From Clostridium psychrophilum (GTDB lineage Bacteria; Bacillota; Clostridia; Clostridiales; Clostridiaceae), in the NCBI RefSeq assembly GCF_018861705.1, contig NZ_JAHLEC010000010.1:1-58542 (forward strand): a stretch of 58,542 nucleotides of DNA, read 5' to 3'. Position numbers and translations under genes: made by a program. Positions 34,017 through 42,616 of this stretch are shown one piece after another (position 1 is the first letter of the stretch; each line of letters starts with the position of its first letter). The notes under the pieces were generated by a model. It saw only the letters and a program-made list of their open reading frames with translations. It was not told the DNA's origin and did not search any database.

Positions 34017-35435
34017 TTAAACTTTTTGTATTTTCATTGTATTAGTAGTACCAGACTCCCCAACAGGTATCCCTGCTGCAATTATGACAATATCATCTTT
34101 TTTTATATATCCCGCATTCAAGCATTTATCCACTGCATCTTCTACTAATTCATCTGTAGAAGTTAATTCTATTGAAACTATAGATTGCACGCCAAAATTA
34201 ATGGATAAACTTCTTGCAACTCGCTCTCTTGGTGTAACAGCGATGATTGGACATCTTGGTCTGTATTTTGATACCATTCTAGCCGTATGACCACTTTGAG
34301 TTGCTGTTATTATTGCAGATACATTTAATTCATCTGCTGTGGTACATGTAGCAAGACTTATAGCATTTGATATATTGTTAAGTGATACATGTTTTCTTTT
34401 ATTTAAAGCGGCTTTAAAATCAATATTTGATTCTGCTTCAATTGCTATGTTAGACATAGTTAAAGCTGCTTCCAATGGATAGTCACCGTTAGCACTTTCA
34501 CCACTAAGCATGATTGCATCAGTACCATCAAAAATAGCATTGGCTATGTCTGAAGCTTCAGCTCTAGTAGGTCTTGGATTTCTAATCATAGAATCTAACA
34601 TCTGAGTTGCAGTTATAACAGGCTTACCAACATTATTACATTTATGTATTATCATTTTTTGAACTGTAGGAACCTTTTGAATTGGTATTTCAACCCCCAT
34701 ATCACCTCTAGCAACCATAATACCATCAGAGGCTTCGATTATAGCATCTATGTTATCTACGCCTTCTTGTGTTTCAATTTTTGATATTATCTGGATATGC
34801 TCGCCACCATTTGCATTAAGTATCTTTCTAACATCTAACACATCGCCAACTTTTCTTATGAAAGAAGCGGCTACGATATCGACCCCTTGTTCACAGCCAA
34901 ATATTAAATCTAATTTGTCTTTGTCCGTTACTGCAGGAAGACCAATAGATACGTTAGGAACATTAACTCCCTTATGATTTCCTATATAACCAGAATTTAA
35001 GGCCGTACAATTTATCTCAGTGCCTTCAATCGAATTGATTTTAAATTCTAGAAGACCATCATCTACAAGAATTGTACCATTTGCCTTAAGATCATTGCAA
35101 AGACCTTCATAAGAAATAGAACATCTATCTTTATTTCCGAGTATTTCTTTACCACAACTAAAGGTGAATTTTTGTCCTTTATCAATTAAGACCTTATCCT
35201 TATCAAAATTGTGAGTTCTAATTTTAGGACCTTTAATATCAAGCATTATAGCAACAGATTTATTAAGCTTTTTTCTAAGATCTTTTATAATATCCATTTT
35301 TATTTTGTGATCCTCATGTGTACCATGTGAAAAATTAAGCCTAGTAACATTCATTCCTATATTAATAAGTTTTGTCAATATCTCTTTGCTGTCGCTAGCA
35401 GGACCAATTGTGAAAATCATTTTTGTTCTTTGCAT
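34017..35435 (-). CDS. pyk: Pyruvate kinase
   Basis: The 472-residue enzyme converts phosphoenolpyruvate and ADP to pyruvate and ATP in glycolysis. Motifs: TKMIFTIGPASDS (residues 4-16), MNVTRLNFSHGTHEDH (about 28-43), MLDIKGPKIRTH, the active-site region ISKIETQEGVDNIDAIIEASDGIMVARGDMGVEIP (about 212-246) with the catalytic Lys and metal-binding Glu, and TATQMLDSM. It has the three-domain form without the extra C-terminal PEP-utiliser domain of Bacillus enzymes. GAGGGGAAGG precedes the ATG. It is monocistronic. Confidence 0.97.
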   Translation of the reverse strand: MQRTKMIFTIGPASDSKEILTKLINIGMNVTRLNFSHGTHEDHKIKMDIIKDLRKKLNKSVAIMLDIKGPKIRTHNFDKDKVLIDKGQKFTFSCGKEILGNKDRCSISYEGLCNDLKANGTILVDDGLLEFKINSIEGTEINCTALNSGYIGNHKGVNVPNVSIGLPAVTDKDKLDLIFGCEQGVDIVAASFIRKVGDVLDVRKILNANGGEHIQIISKIETQEGVDNIDAIIEASDGIMVARGDMGVEIPIQKVPTVQKMIIHKCNNVGKPVITATQMLDSMIRNPRPTRAEASDIANAIFDGTDAIMLSGESANGDYPLEAALTMSNIAIEAESNIDFKAALNKRKHVSLNNISNAISLATCTTADELNVSAIITATQSGHTARMVSKYRPRCPIIAVTPRERVARSLSINFGVQSIVSIELTSTDELVEDAVDKCLNAGYIKKDDIVIIAAGIPVGESGTTNTMKIQKV

Positions 35436-35605
35436 AATTAATACCTTCCCCTCTATATTATAAATTAATGTTTTAAGTTAATTGGAAACTTTCGTTTACT
35501 TATATGTCTAATTTTAAAAACAACTTTCAATTTAGTTACTTTATATAATATGTATAATTAGTATGCCACAAACTTAGGGTTTACATTCGTTTCTAATAAC
35601 GTCGG

Positions 35606-36748
35606 TTAAAAATTAATCATAGCACTATAAAGCCAAAATAGGTCAATGTAGTTTCTAGGATTTCTATTTGTTATCTTGTGAATATTATTTAAGCGATATC
35701 GAATAGTGTTTCTATGAATGAATAACCTACTTGAAACATTGTTAAGTTCTCCATTTTCTTCTATTAAAACTTTCAAAGTTTCTCTTAATACACCATCTTT
35801 ATCATTTAATGCTATTTGTTGGTAGATGTCTTCTAATTCGTTAATTTTCCATTTACCACTCTTTTGAGAAAACAACATCATACACTTTAGTGAATCAAAA
35901 ATATAAGCATTATCATCATTAGGGTATATCTTTTTACCAAATAAAAGTGTATCTTTAGCTATATTAAAAGATTTATACATATCATTTAACTTATCATATA
36001 TTTTTCCTGTGGATATTTTTACAGTAATGCCTATATGATTGCATATCTTCTTGTTAATTTCTTTTACTTTTTCACTATAATCTTCAATTGCATTATTAAT
36101 ATGTATGCATTTATGTAATACCACAATGGTCTTTGAATCAATTATTACTGCTAGAGATTCCATAAATGTACCTTCTAATAGATTTATTATTGCATTTAAT
36201 ACTTTTAAATCACCTCTGTTTGAATCATCTTTAAAATTCACTTCAATTATGGAAATAATCATAGGATGATAGTATGGAATTTCAAATTTTTTAATGTATT
36301 TATTTAACAAAATAAGAGAATCTTGTTTATTATATATAAGTGCTAGCATAATCTCTTGCTTCATTTTCTTGCTACTTTCTGATTCCATTAGTAAATGTTC
36401 TTGCTCAATCATCATTTCTGCTGTCATTTTAATTAATTTGCCATAACCTAAAACATCTTTAGGTCTCCCTGTAATACCGATTACTCCAATAATTCTATTT
36501 TGAAACTCAATAACTTGGTTGGTTCCTGAATATACTCCACTTAACTTTTTACTTTGATTTTCACTAACATTAAATTCTGATTTTCTTTTAAGTGATATTA
36601 TTGCTTCCGCATGTATAGATCCAATTCTGTCGGTATCTCCTGATGCTATAATAATGCCTAATGTGTTAGTTATAATAATATTATAACTAACAACGTTCAT
36701 AGTTCTCTCAACAATAATTTTAGCTAATTTGGTACTTGAAAATTCCAA
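35606..36748 (-). CDS. CdaR/PucR-family transcriptional regulator
   Basis: The 380-residue protein has an N-terminal sugar-diacid-recognition domain (FSSTKLAKIIVERTMNVVSYNIIITNTLGIIIASGDTDRIGSIHAEAI, residues 3-50; NRIIGVIGITGRPKDVLGYGKLI, about 83-105). A GGDEF-like middle region follows, and it ends in a PucR-type helix-turn-helix (ENGELNNVSSRLFIHRNTIRYRLNNIHKITNRNPRNYIDLFWLYSA). CdaR relatives regulate glycerate, galactarate or glucarate use; no such genes are adjacent, so the target is unknown. It lies behind pyk on the same strand, 170 bp apart. Confidence 0.9.
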   Translation of the reverse strand: MEFSSTKLAKIIVERTMNVVSYNIIITNTLGIIIASGDTDRIGSIHAEAIISLKRKSEFNVSENQSKKLSGVYSGTNQVIEFQNRIIGVIGITGRPKDVLGYGKLIKMTAEMMIEQEHLLMESESSKKMKQEIMLALIYNKQDSLILLNKYIKKFEIPYYHPMIISIIEVNFKDDSNRGDLKVLNAIINLLEGTFMESLAVIIDSKTIVVLHKCIHINNAIEDYSEKVKEINKKICNHIGITVKISTGKIYDKLNDMYKSFNIAKDTLLFGKKIYPNDDNAYIFDSLKCMMLFSQKSGKWKINELEDIYQQIALNDKDGVLRETLKVLIEENGELNNVSSRLFIHRNTIRYRLNNIHKITNRNPRNYIDLFWLYSAMINF

Positions 36749-36832
36749 TAATTACATCTCCTCTTAAGTTATAAAAATAAACGCTAAATGCAAATAAAAT
36801 AATTACTGAAATTAAAAAATAGATTTATAATA

Positions 36833-36870
36833 AAAGATAGCTTTTCCTAGTAAGGGGAAAAGCTATCTTA
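36833..36870 (-). terminator. Hairpin between the CdaR-like and HxlR genes
   Basis: AAGATAGCTTTTCC and GGAAAAGCTATCTT form a 14-bp perfect stem. On the minus strand it is followed by TTTATTAT, so it can terminate transcription from the HxlR gene. Confidence 0.65.
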
Positions 36871-36872
36871 TT

Positions 36873-37023
36873 TTAACGACATTTCAGAAGGAAGGTCTCC
36901 CACTTCTATAAGCGGAAGTTAACTACCCTTGTAAGAATAAAATTTTAGTGGGAGTTTAATTTCCTTCTGAAGTGGTTAGGCAGCTCTTTCAGAGATGTTA
37001 CAGCTCCTCAGGAGATGATTTAA
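36873..37023 (+). repeat. Structured dispersed element, copy B
   Basis: A 151-bp element. The outer stem is TTAACGAC..TTCAGAAGGA with TCCTTCTGAA, then a weaker GTGGTTA. Inside, CTCCCACT at the 5' side can pair with AGTGGGAG at the 3' side, around a conserved CTTCTATAAG. The 3' hairpin is present twice (AGCTCTTTCAGAGATG, then AGCTCCTCAGGAGATG) and the element ends GATGATTTAA as in the other copies. Confidence 0.85.
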
Positions 37024-37044
37024 TACAGTTTCTAACTGCAATAA

Positions 37045-37374
37045 TTAATCTTTATTAGGAAAATACTTTATTGACCAATTTTGAATCATTTCTAATGCTG
37101 GAAAAAGGTCTTTCCCAATTTCAGTTAATAGATATTCTACTTTAGGTGGAACCTGCGGATAAACTATTTTTCTAATTAGGCCATGATGCTGGAGTTCTTG
37201 CAATTTTTCATTAAGAACTTTTTGACTAATATCACCAGTTATTCTTTGAAGTTCTAAAAACCTTTTTGGACCATCATTTAAATGGCATAATATTACTGCC
37301 TTCCATTTGCCACGAATTAATTCCATTCCAAGATCAATATTACAGACATATTTTTTACCATCATACATGATCAT
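37045..37374 (-). CDS. HxlR-family winged-helix regulator
   Basis: The 109-residue protein matches HxlR-type regulators. It has an N-terminal Cys (YVCNIDLGMELIRGKWKAVILCHL, residues 9-32) followed by GPKRFLELQRITGDISQKVLNEKLQELQHHGLIRKIVYPQVPPKVEYLLTEIG, the DNA-recognition helix and wing. Such proteins bind palindromes as dimers and respond to aldehydes, quinones or redox stress through the Cys. AGGTAGGTG precedes the ATG. The palindrome-controlled cupin gene lies less than 1 kb away and is a possible target (inference). Confidence 0.93.
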   Translation of the reverse strand: MIMYDGKKYVCNIDLGMELIRGKWKAVILCHLNDGPKRFLELQRITGDISQKVLNEKLQELQHHGLIRKIVYPQVPPKVEYLLTEIGKDLFPALEMIQNWSIKYFPNKD

Positions 37375-37526
37375 TTTTACACCTACCTATGAAAAATTAT
37401 CAAATGAAAACATTATAACTAATTATTATTATATATCATTTAAGATTTAGTATCAATTTTCTTGCAAAAAACTTGTCGAAAAACCGTGTAAATTCAACAA
37501 TTCAAACCTTTTGGTTAGATAATATT

Positions 37527-37625
37527 ATGTTTACTTATTCAGAAGATTTGATAAGCGATAAAAGGAAAAAACTAATAAAAAAATTTTTATTAGCAAAAGT
37601 AAAATTAATGAATGATATATTTTAA
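37527..37625 (+). pseudogene. Small frame, possibly a gene remnant
   Basis: A 32-residue frame (MFTYSEDLISDKRKKLIKKFLLAKVKLMNDIF) ends just before the ribosome binding site of the broken gene at 37642. It looks like the C-terminal fragment of a helical protein. No ribosome binding site is visible. Confidence 0.25.
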
Positions 37626-37641
37626 AGAGAGGAGGAAAAGT

Positions 37642-37947
37642 ATGTCTACTAGGAAAGGAAAAGATTATATTTATTTAGTATGGAAAAAGCCTAAAACAAT
37701 AAGATAATATATTGTTGGACAATTATCAAAAAACGGACAATTTGAATTCAATTATGGTTTTGAGGTTAAGGAAGCAATAGAAAGAGACTTTAAATTGTTA
37801 ATTTCTTATGATGATATAAATAAGATTTATAAAAGCGACATACTATTTCCGGTATTCTCAAGTAAATTACTAGATAAAAAGAGAAATGGTATTGATAAAA
37901 ATTTTTCTAAATATGGCATGAAAGAATATGATGGGCATTTTAACTAG
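37642..37947 (+). pseudogene. Broken gene, HIRAN/HipA-like N-terminal fragment
   Basis: A frame starting MSTRKGKDYIYLVWKKPKTIR behind AGAGAGGAGG is cut by TAA at 37705-37707. It continues in the same frame as YIVGQLSKNGQFEFNYGFEVKEAIERDFKLLISYDDINKIYKSDILFPVFSSKLLDKKRNGIDK to TAG 37945-37947. The whole reads as the start of a longer protein with a CAA-to-TAA type nonsense change and a lost C-terminus. The family resemblance (HIRAN-domain or HipA-like proteins) is from memory and tentative. Confidence 0.55.
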
Positions 37948-38042
37948 TACTAAGGCTAATGCGGAGGAATGAGATGATATAGGCTAGTTACCAATAAATG
38001 AAGCTGGTTATAAGATTGTTTCAAGATTATTTTGATTTTAAG

Positions 38043-38095
38043 AAAAAAGCAATCACCTTACCTCAAATAATATTAAGATATAGAGATTGCTTTTT
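38043..38095. terminator. Bidirectional terminator
   Basis: AAAAAAGCAATC pairs with GATTGCTTTTT around a 30-base loop, with A/T tracts on both sides. It lies between the broken gene and the convergent 49-residue frame. Confidence 0.65.
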
Positions 38096-38102
38096 ACATA
38101 GT

Positions 38103-38252
38103 TTAAAGTTCTTTATCACAATTCAAAGGTCCAAATATATCAAACTCTGAATTGAATGACGGTGGTACAAAATTCGCGTCTTTTTTTGCTTTCTCAAGTT
38201 TATCTTTTTCTATTTTGGATAGTTCCTCTGGTGTTAATTTTTCATTTGTCAT
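38103..38252 (-). CDS. 49-residue hypothetical micro-protein
   Basis: A charged peptide starting MTNEKLTPEELSKIEKDKLEKAKKDANFVPP is encoded behind AGGAGAGG. It is divergent from the cupin gene and shares with it a 64-bp intergenic region that contains the 18-bp palindrome. The first half is a helical lysine/glutamate-rich stretch. No family is recognised, but start signals and terminator support expression. Confidence 0.6.
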   Translation of the reverse strand: MTNEKLTPEELSKIEKDKLEKAKKDANFVPPSFNSEFDIFGPLNCDKEL

Positions 38253-38275
38253 TAATAATCCTCTCCTTTTTAATG

Positions 38276-38293
38276 GATAGTGTTAACACTATC
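38276..38293. promoter_or_regulatory. 18-bp perfect palindrome, putative operator (second copy)
   Basis: GATAGTGTTAACACTATC is identical to the site at 93-110. It lies centrally between the divergent 49-residue gene and the cupin gene and could control both. Flanking TAAT and ATTA extend the symmetry with one unpaired base. Confidence 0.6.
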
Positions 38294-38316
38294 ATTAAAT
38301 ATAAAGGAGGAATATT

Positions 38317-38658
38317 ATGAAAATAGAAAAAATATCTGATAAAATCGTGTATAATGAGGGAAAATTTACTAAAAGAATTATCTTCAAAGAAGATAGGGTT
38401 CTAAACTTTGTTTTAAACTTTAAACCAGGTCAAGGAGTTCCGGCTCATAACCACGAACAAAGTGATCTTATAATTCATGTGCTTGTAGGTCAAGGGGATA
38501 TGGGTGTAGACGGCATAAATCATAAAATTACTCAAGGAGATATTATACACTGCAAGGGTACTGAAGTTTTCAGCTTAACAAATACGAGTGATAAAGATAT
38601 GTCATGTTATGTTATACTTGCTCCAAATCCATCACCAATGTATTCAAAGGAAGTATAA
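38317..38658 (+). CDS. Cupin-domain protein
   Basis: The 113-residue protein is a single small beta-barrel. FKPGQGVPAHNHEQSDLIIHVLVGQGDMGVDG (about 35-66) and ITQGDIIHCKGTEVFSLTNTSD (about 70-91) correspond to the two cupin motifs. His residues in PAHNHEQSD can bind a metal. Function is unknown; similar proteins act as small-molecule sensors or isomerases. AAAGGAGG precedes the ATG, and the palindrome at 38276 lies 24 bp before the start, the same distance as in the exopolysaccharide leader. Confidence 0.85.
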   Translation: MKIEKISDKIVYNEGKFTKRIIFKEDRVLNFVLNFKPGQGVPAHNHEQSDLIIHVLVGQGDMGVDGINHKITQGDIIHCKGTEVFSLTNTSDKDMSCYVILAPNPSPMYSKEV

Positions 38659-38687
38659 TTTATAATTACCAAGTGTTTAATTAGATC

Positions 38688-38718
38688 ATACCTGAAACAA
38701 TGTTATTGTTTCAGGTAT
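38688..38718 (+). terminator. Hairpin after the cupin gene
   Basis: ATACCTGAAACAA and TTGTTTCAGGTAT form a perfect 13-bp stem with a 5-base loop, 30 bp after the stop codon. No T-run follows, so termination may be partial. Confidence 0.6.
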
Positions 38719-39100
38719 CTATGTCTAAGGGTAATGTAGATAATATAGGTAAGAGAAATAAATATATTATTATAATATTAAGGAATATGGAGCATGAATA
38801 AAAGGGGTAGATTTTCTCAATTATACACCTTTTATGCAGTCAAAACAGTATAAAATTGCATAGGTTAAAGTAACAATGAGGGTATAGACTAGTTATAGGG
38901 GTCTATTTAATGTCGTGAAACGAACTATTGAACGAAGCCGCGTTAGCACTGCTATGGCGATTCAATCTTTCACCTCTTTCTGAAATTTGCTTTAAATTCA
39001 ATACCGTTATTATAATTTCCATTAATGTATCTATAATCCTCATTAATTTTGATTGTTTTGTAAAAATAGACGCATTTTCACCCTCCCCTAAATAAAGACT
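38719..39100. other. Gene-free stretch at the edge of an IS91 relic
   Basis: No coding frame is supported. Bases 38911-38990 (with GAACGAAGCCGCGTTAGC) are richer in GC than the surroundings and precede the 3' end of the broken IS91-family transposase, so this may be the terminal part of the old element. The rest is AT-rich. Confidence 0.4.
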
Positions 39101-39927
39101 TTATGCTATTTTATTTGTTTCTCCTTGTGGAGAATAGTTTTGGCGATCCAACTTCTCTTTTGTAATCATTTTACCTTTTCCACAGCAAGAACAGATATTT
39201 ATATCTATTCCTGTCAGCTTAAGAAGAAGCTCCGCTGCACTTAAATTATCATTTGAATTTTCACTTTTACTTTGTACTGCATCTGTAAGTTCTTTGCATT
39301 TTTGAAGCTTAGTTGACCTGTTTCTATTGCTTAATATACCATAGTACCTGATTTCAACAAATTTTCTTGGTAAAACATGCATGAAAAATCTTCTCATAAA
39401 TTCGTCTACAGTAAGAGTCATAAATTTTTCTTTATTATGATCTTTGTAATCTCTCCACTTAAATGTTACATATCCATTTTCTAAATTCACAATCCTATGA
39501 TTAGATATAGCTACTCGATGAGAGTATCTACCAAGGTACTCAAGTACGTGCTCTGCAATCCCTAAAGGGGGTTTGCAGTATACAACCCATTCTTTTTTAT
39601 ATAACTTACCTATAAAGCTTTGAAATATGTGTTTTTCTGTTAATTCCTCAATTCCAGTAATAAATCCTCTTTTCTTTTTTCAAGCCATCGTTCCTTGGCT
39701 AAAGTTTGGCATTTAGGACAATGCCTGTTCCTACAGGAATTATAAGAAACCCTGACGTGCCCACATTCATCACATTCGTCTACATGACCACCAAGCTCTG
39801 CTGTTCTACAAGCTTCAATATCTATCATAGTTTTTAAAATATGTAACGGTAGCTTATGATTTCTTCTATACTCATCACCATACTGATTAAATATATCTTG
39901 AATCTCAATCATATAAAAGCAATTCAC
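39101..39927 (-). pseudogene. Broken IS91-family transposase
   Basis: Two pieces of one transposase are present. The N-terminal piece (39927-39640) has the IS91 zinc-binding region with GGHVDECDECGHVRVSYNSCRNRHCPKC. The C-terminal piece (up to 39101) is open in another frame from about 39660: IEELTEKHIFQSFIGKLYKKEWVVYCKPP, EYLGRYSHRVAISNHRI and a final CSCCGKGKM. Between them the central catalytic part, of the order of 100 residues, is missing and the frame changes at about 39640-39660. It cannot encode an active enzyme. Confidence 0.85.
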
Positions 39928-39962
39928 AATACATTAGCTGAAAAAAATATCAAGGTTAATAG

Positions 39963-40067
39963 TGGTTTTGTCCTAAATGTGGAGAAAAATTAGTATTATG
40001 AAATGGAAGGTATGGTCCATTTAAAGGATGTGGGAATTTTCCTAGATGCAGGTTTATTGCAAAATAG
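39963..40067 (+). pseudogene. Remnant of a topoisomerase-type zinc ribbon
   Basis: The frame reads WFCPKCGEKLVL, then a TGA, then NGRYGPFKGCGNFPRCRFIAK and TAG. The paired CxxC and C-x8-C spacing is that of C4 zinc ribbons found at the end of topoisomerases and related DNA-binding proteins. Upstream bases continue in another frame. It is a decayed fragment only. Confidence 0.5.
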
Positions 40068-40368
40068 CAGTTAAGTTCCGGTATGAACTTTGGGGTCTGG
40101 ACAGTTTCCTAAAAATAATTAAGGCTGGCTTAATAAAATAACATTTAGCATGGCTATAATGTTTTATAGACAGTTTACATTTATTGGTCTGCTGACACGA
40201 CCCCATTGTAATCAAAAAAATAATAACCCAATAAAGCATCAAAAGCATCCGCATGTACAAAAACTTCTTTATGGGATAGGTTCCACCAATGTTGCAAGTG
40301 ACATGTTGATCTAATACAATGAAAAAACATTTATGTTTTATTTCTATAACTAAAAAGGCTTCTTATAA
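40068..40368. other. Decayed sequence, possible minus-strand fragment
   Basis: No intact gene is present. On the minus strand between about 40310 and 40190 an open stretch without a start reads HLQHWWNLSHKEVFVHADAFDALLGYYFFDYNG, which looks like a coding remnant of unknown family. The rest shows nothing. Confidence 0.3.
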
Positions 40369-41256
40369 CTATTTTTCTTTACAATTAAAATATAAATCGA
40401 AATTTTCTCCTATAATATTCTTAACTTCTGTATATCTAAGTCCTATTTTTCTATCAGTACGTATTGTTGGATATAGCAATAAAAAGATTAAAAATGTATT
40501 TGCAGATTGAACCAATGTATCTACACCAAAGAATCCAAGTGCAGCTATAATATTTAATATAAATCAAACACCTGCGTATACTGAGTCTCTAATAAAAATC
40601 CTTTTTGCTACAGATTTGTTTAGATAAAATAAATTACACTTTTTATAGTTAGCCACTAAAAACAATATAAACGCACATAAAAAGATAAAAATAGTAAAAA
40701 ACTTTGCAAATCCAGTATACATTTTACTTGTTTCCGATATAGATATTATAAGACCTGAAAATACAAAGAACGAGATCACTCCAAGAGTTGATGATTCACC
40801 CATTTCTCTAATATTATGTTTTTCTTTTTCGGATATTTTTTTAGTTTCCATATTTTCTTTTTTAATTGGTACATATTTTCGAGCTTTTTTATACATTTTA
40901 AATTCTAAATATATATTAAAAATTAAGAATGAAGAAAGTACCACCTGTTGTAATATATACCTATTTGATAAAAATTTAAAATTAAACTCTTGGAACACAA
41001 GGCAACATGATAAAAGCCTTATAATCCAATCAATTATTGCTTTTGTTTTAAATATTTTATATTCTTCTTTGTTATCAGTTGCTAAAATAAATGATGTAAC
41101 CGTCAAAAATACAAATGGAGACAATATCCAAATCATTTGTATTATTAGATTACTTTTTAAAGCAACCTTATCGTAAGCAGATATAAATGCAAATGCAAAG
41201 TTACTTATATAACTTATCAAATTTAATAGCATTAATAACGTAACAGCTTTTTTCAT
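40369..41256 (-). pseudogene. Polytopic membrane protein gene interrupted by an in-frame TGA
   Basis: The frame starts at ATG 41256 and runs 230 codons to TGA at 40566-40564. It then continues in the same frame for 64 more codons to TAG at 40371-40369 (FILNIIAALGFFGVDTLVQSANTFLIFLLLYPTIRTDRKIGLRY). The part after the TGA has clear coding character and another membrane segment, so the gene was about 295 codons with a Trp-type codon changed to TGA. About seven membrane helices are present in all. The family is not recognised. The shortened 230-residue product may still be made. Confidence 0.65.
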
Positions 41257-41281
41257 TTACAACATCTCCTATCTTTATAAT

Positions 41282-41632
41282 TAGATTAATAATACAACAA
41301 TCTTATACTTATGGTTAAAATTATTCATAGAGTATTTTCTTATGTATTCACATTTATTCCACTTTTCATTTGTAAAACTCGGTGTCCATTTATTACTAAG
41401 TAAACATGTTAAAAGCAATATACAATATAAAAATACTAAAGGTAATTATAAATTTATATATAGTTTCACCATTAATGCTTTTTTAGGAAGCTTCTTTATA
41501 AGTAGCAACCAACAAATTGCTACTATAATTATTACAATACCTATTATACAAATTAAAAGTATCTTATACAAATCTAAAGAATTCAAGGAAAAAAATGAGT
41601 TTAACCTATTTGGAATATGTTTCAATTCCTAG
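41282..41632 (-). pseudogene. Broken membrane-protein frame
   Basis: The minus strand carries a coding-like stretch: LNSLDLYKILLICIIGIVIIIVAICWLLLIKKLPKKALMVKLYINL, an in-frame TAA, then LPLVFLYCILLLTCLLSNKWTPSFTNEKWNKCEYIRKY, ending at TAA 41284-41282. No start with a ribosome binding site is visible. It lies directly behind the preceding membrane-protein gene and looks like a second decayed gene. The plus-strand frame at 41342-41632 is its shadow. Confidence 0.5.
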
Positions 41633-41710
41633 GTTGATGGCTATGAACCTCGGTACGGAATTGGTACTAATCATAAGGATAAAAGAAGAATAATATTATA
41701 GGAGTTTGAT

Positions 41711-42347
41711 TATGGGGGAGATTATTATGGATAGTTGTAAAGTTATTTTCTTGCGATATATATAAAACAAAAATTGATTCAATAATAAGTGATTGTAAAG
41801 TAGAACATATTTTAATATTGTGTGATTTAATGAACGAGGAACAAAAAATAAATGCGGAAAATACCATAATGAATAATATAGAAAGTATTGATGTTGAAAA
41901 ACTTATAAGCCTTTTATTTTTTAATATAATAAAATATGATAAAGTTATAGAAACTAAAATTATTGATCAGATTAATATATATGTTAATGAAAAACTTAAT
42001 AAAATGCGATAGGTGTAACTTTCCCAGATAAATTAAATACTATCTTACAGAATATAGTCGTATTATATTTATTGCACAAGGGTGTAAATATAGAAAATTT
42101 CAAAAAGTATAAGGGATATTATGATGTTTTAGATTTTATAATAGATCCTTATGAATTTGATTATAAAAAGATATCAATTGATAATTATAACTGGATGAAT
42201 GTAATGAGAAATGATAAATATTTAAATATAGTACTAGATAAAGCAAAGCCAATCTTAGGTGAAAAACTTAAGTATAATATTGATAATAAATTTGCTGATG
42301 AAGTACAAATAAGATTGTATTATAAATATTTTGAGCTAGAAGATTAA
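41711..42347 (+). pseudogene. Frameshifted hypothetical gene
   Basis: Two consecutive frames look like one protein. The first (to TAG 42010-42012) reads KLFSCDIYKTKIDSIISDCKVEHILILCDLMNEEQKINAENT...VNEKLNKMR. The second is open across that stop (AIGVTFPDKLNTILQNIVVLYLLHKGVNIENFKKYKGYYDVLDF...YYKYFELED) and ends at 42347. A single-base indel near 42005 would join them. A likely original start (ATG GGG GAG, about 41712) is also out of frame with the first part. Family unknown. It is possible that 42072-42347 is a separate short gene with a TTG start. Confidence 0.5.
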
Positions 42348-42616
42348 TAGTGAATTTCTTGAATTTTGCTTATAGCTATAATATGATGATGTAGTTAGAA
42401 AATGAACTATCGGTAATATATGCTAAGTAATTGGTATGATTAAGGGTTAAATTATGATTGTTAGCGTAGTGCTGAGAATAAGTAGTATTTGTTTGGATAT
42501 TATGCATTTAATCATCTATAAAATATAGAAATCTATAAATGAGCTTCTCATTATTATTCTTATAATGGGAATAGCTTACGTAAAAAATTAAAGATATATT
42601 TTAGGAGAGGACTATA

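Noticed and set aside
34084-34977. Plus-strand frames inside pyk
   Set aside because: Shadows of pyruvate kinase on the minus strand.
40054-40260. 68-residue minus-strand frame
   Set aside because: No start signals, and another minus-strand frame in the same place looks more coding-like; the region is decayed.
40319-40510. 63-residue plus-strand frame
   Set aside because: Overlaps the tail of the minus-strand membrane-protein gene beyond its TGA; no ribosome binding site.
40564-40566. In-frame TGA as a recoded codon (selenocysteine or tryptophan)
   Set aside because: TGA ends other genes in the window normally, no SECIS-like stem was seen after this one, and nearby genes are also broken, so a nonsense mutation is the simpler reading.
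41342-41632. 96-residue plus-strand frame
   Set aside because: The opposite strand has better coding character (membrane helices, ordinary composition), so this is a shadow of a broken minus-strand gene.
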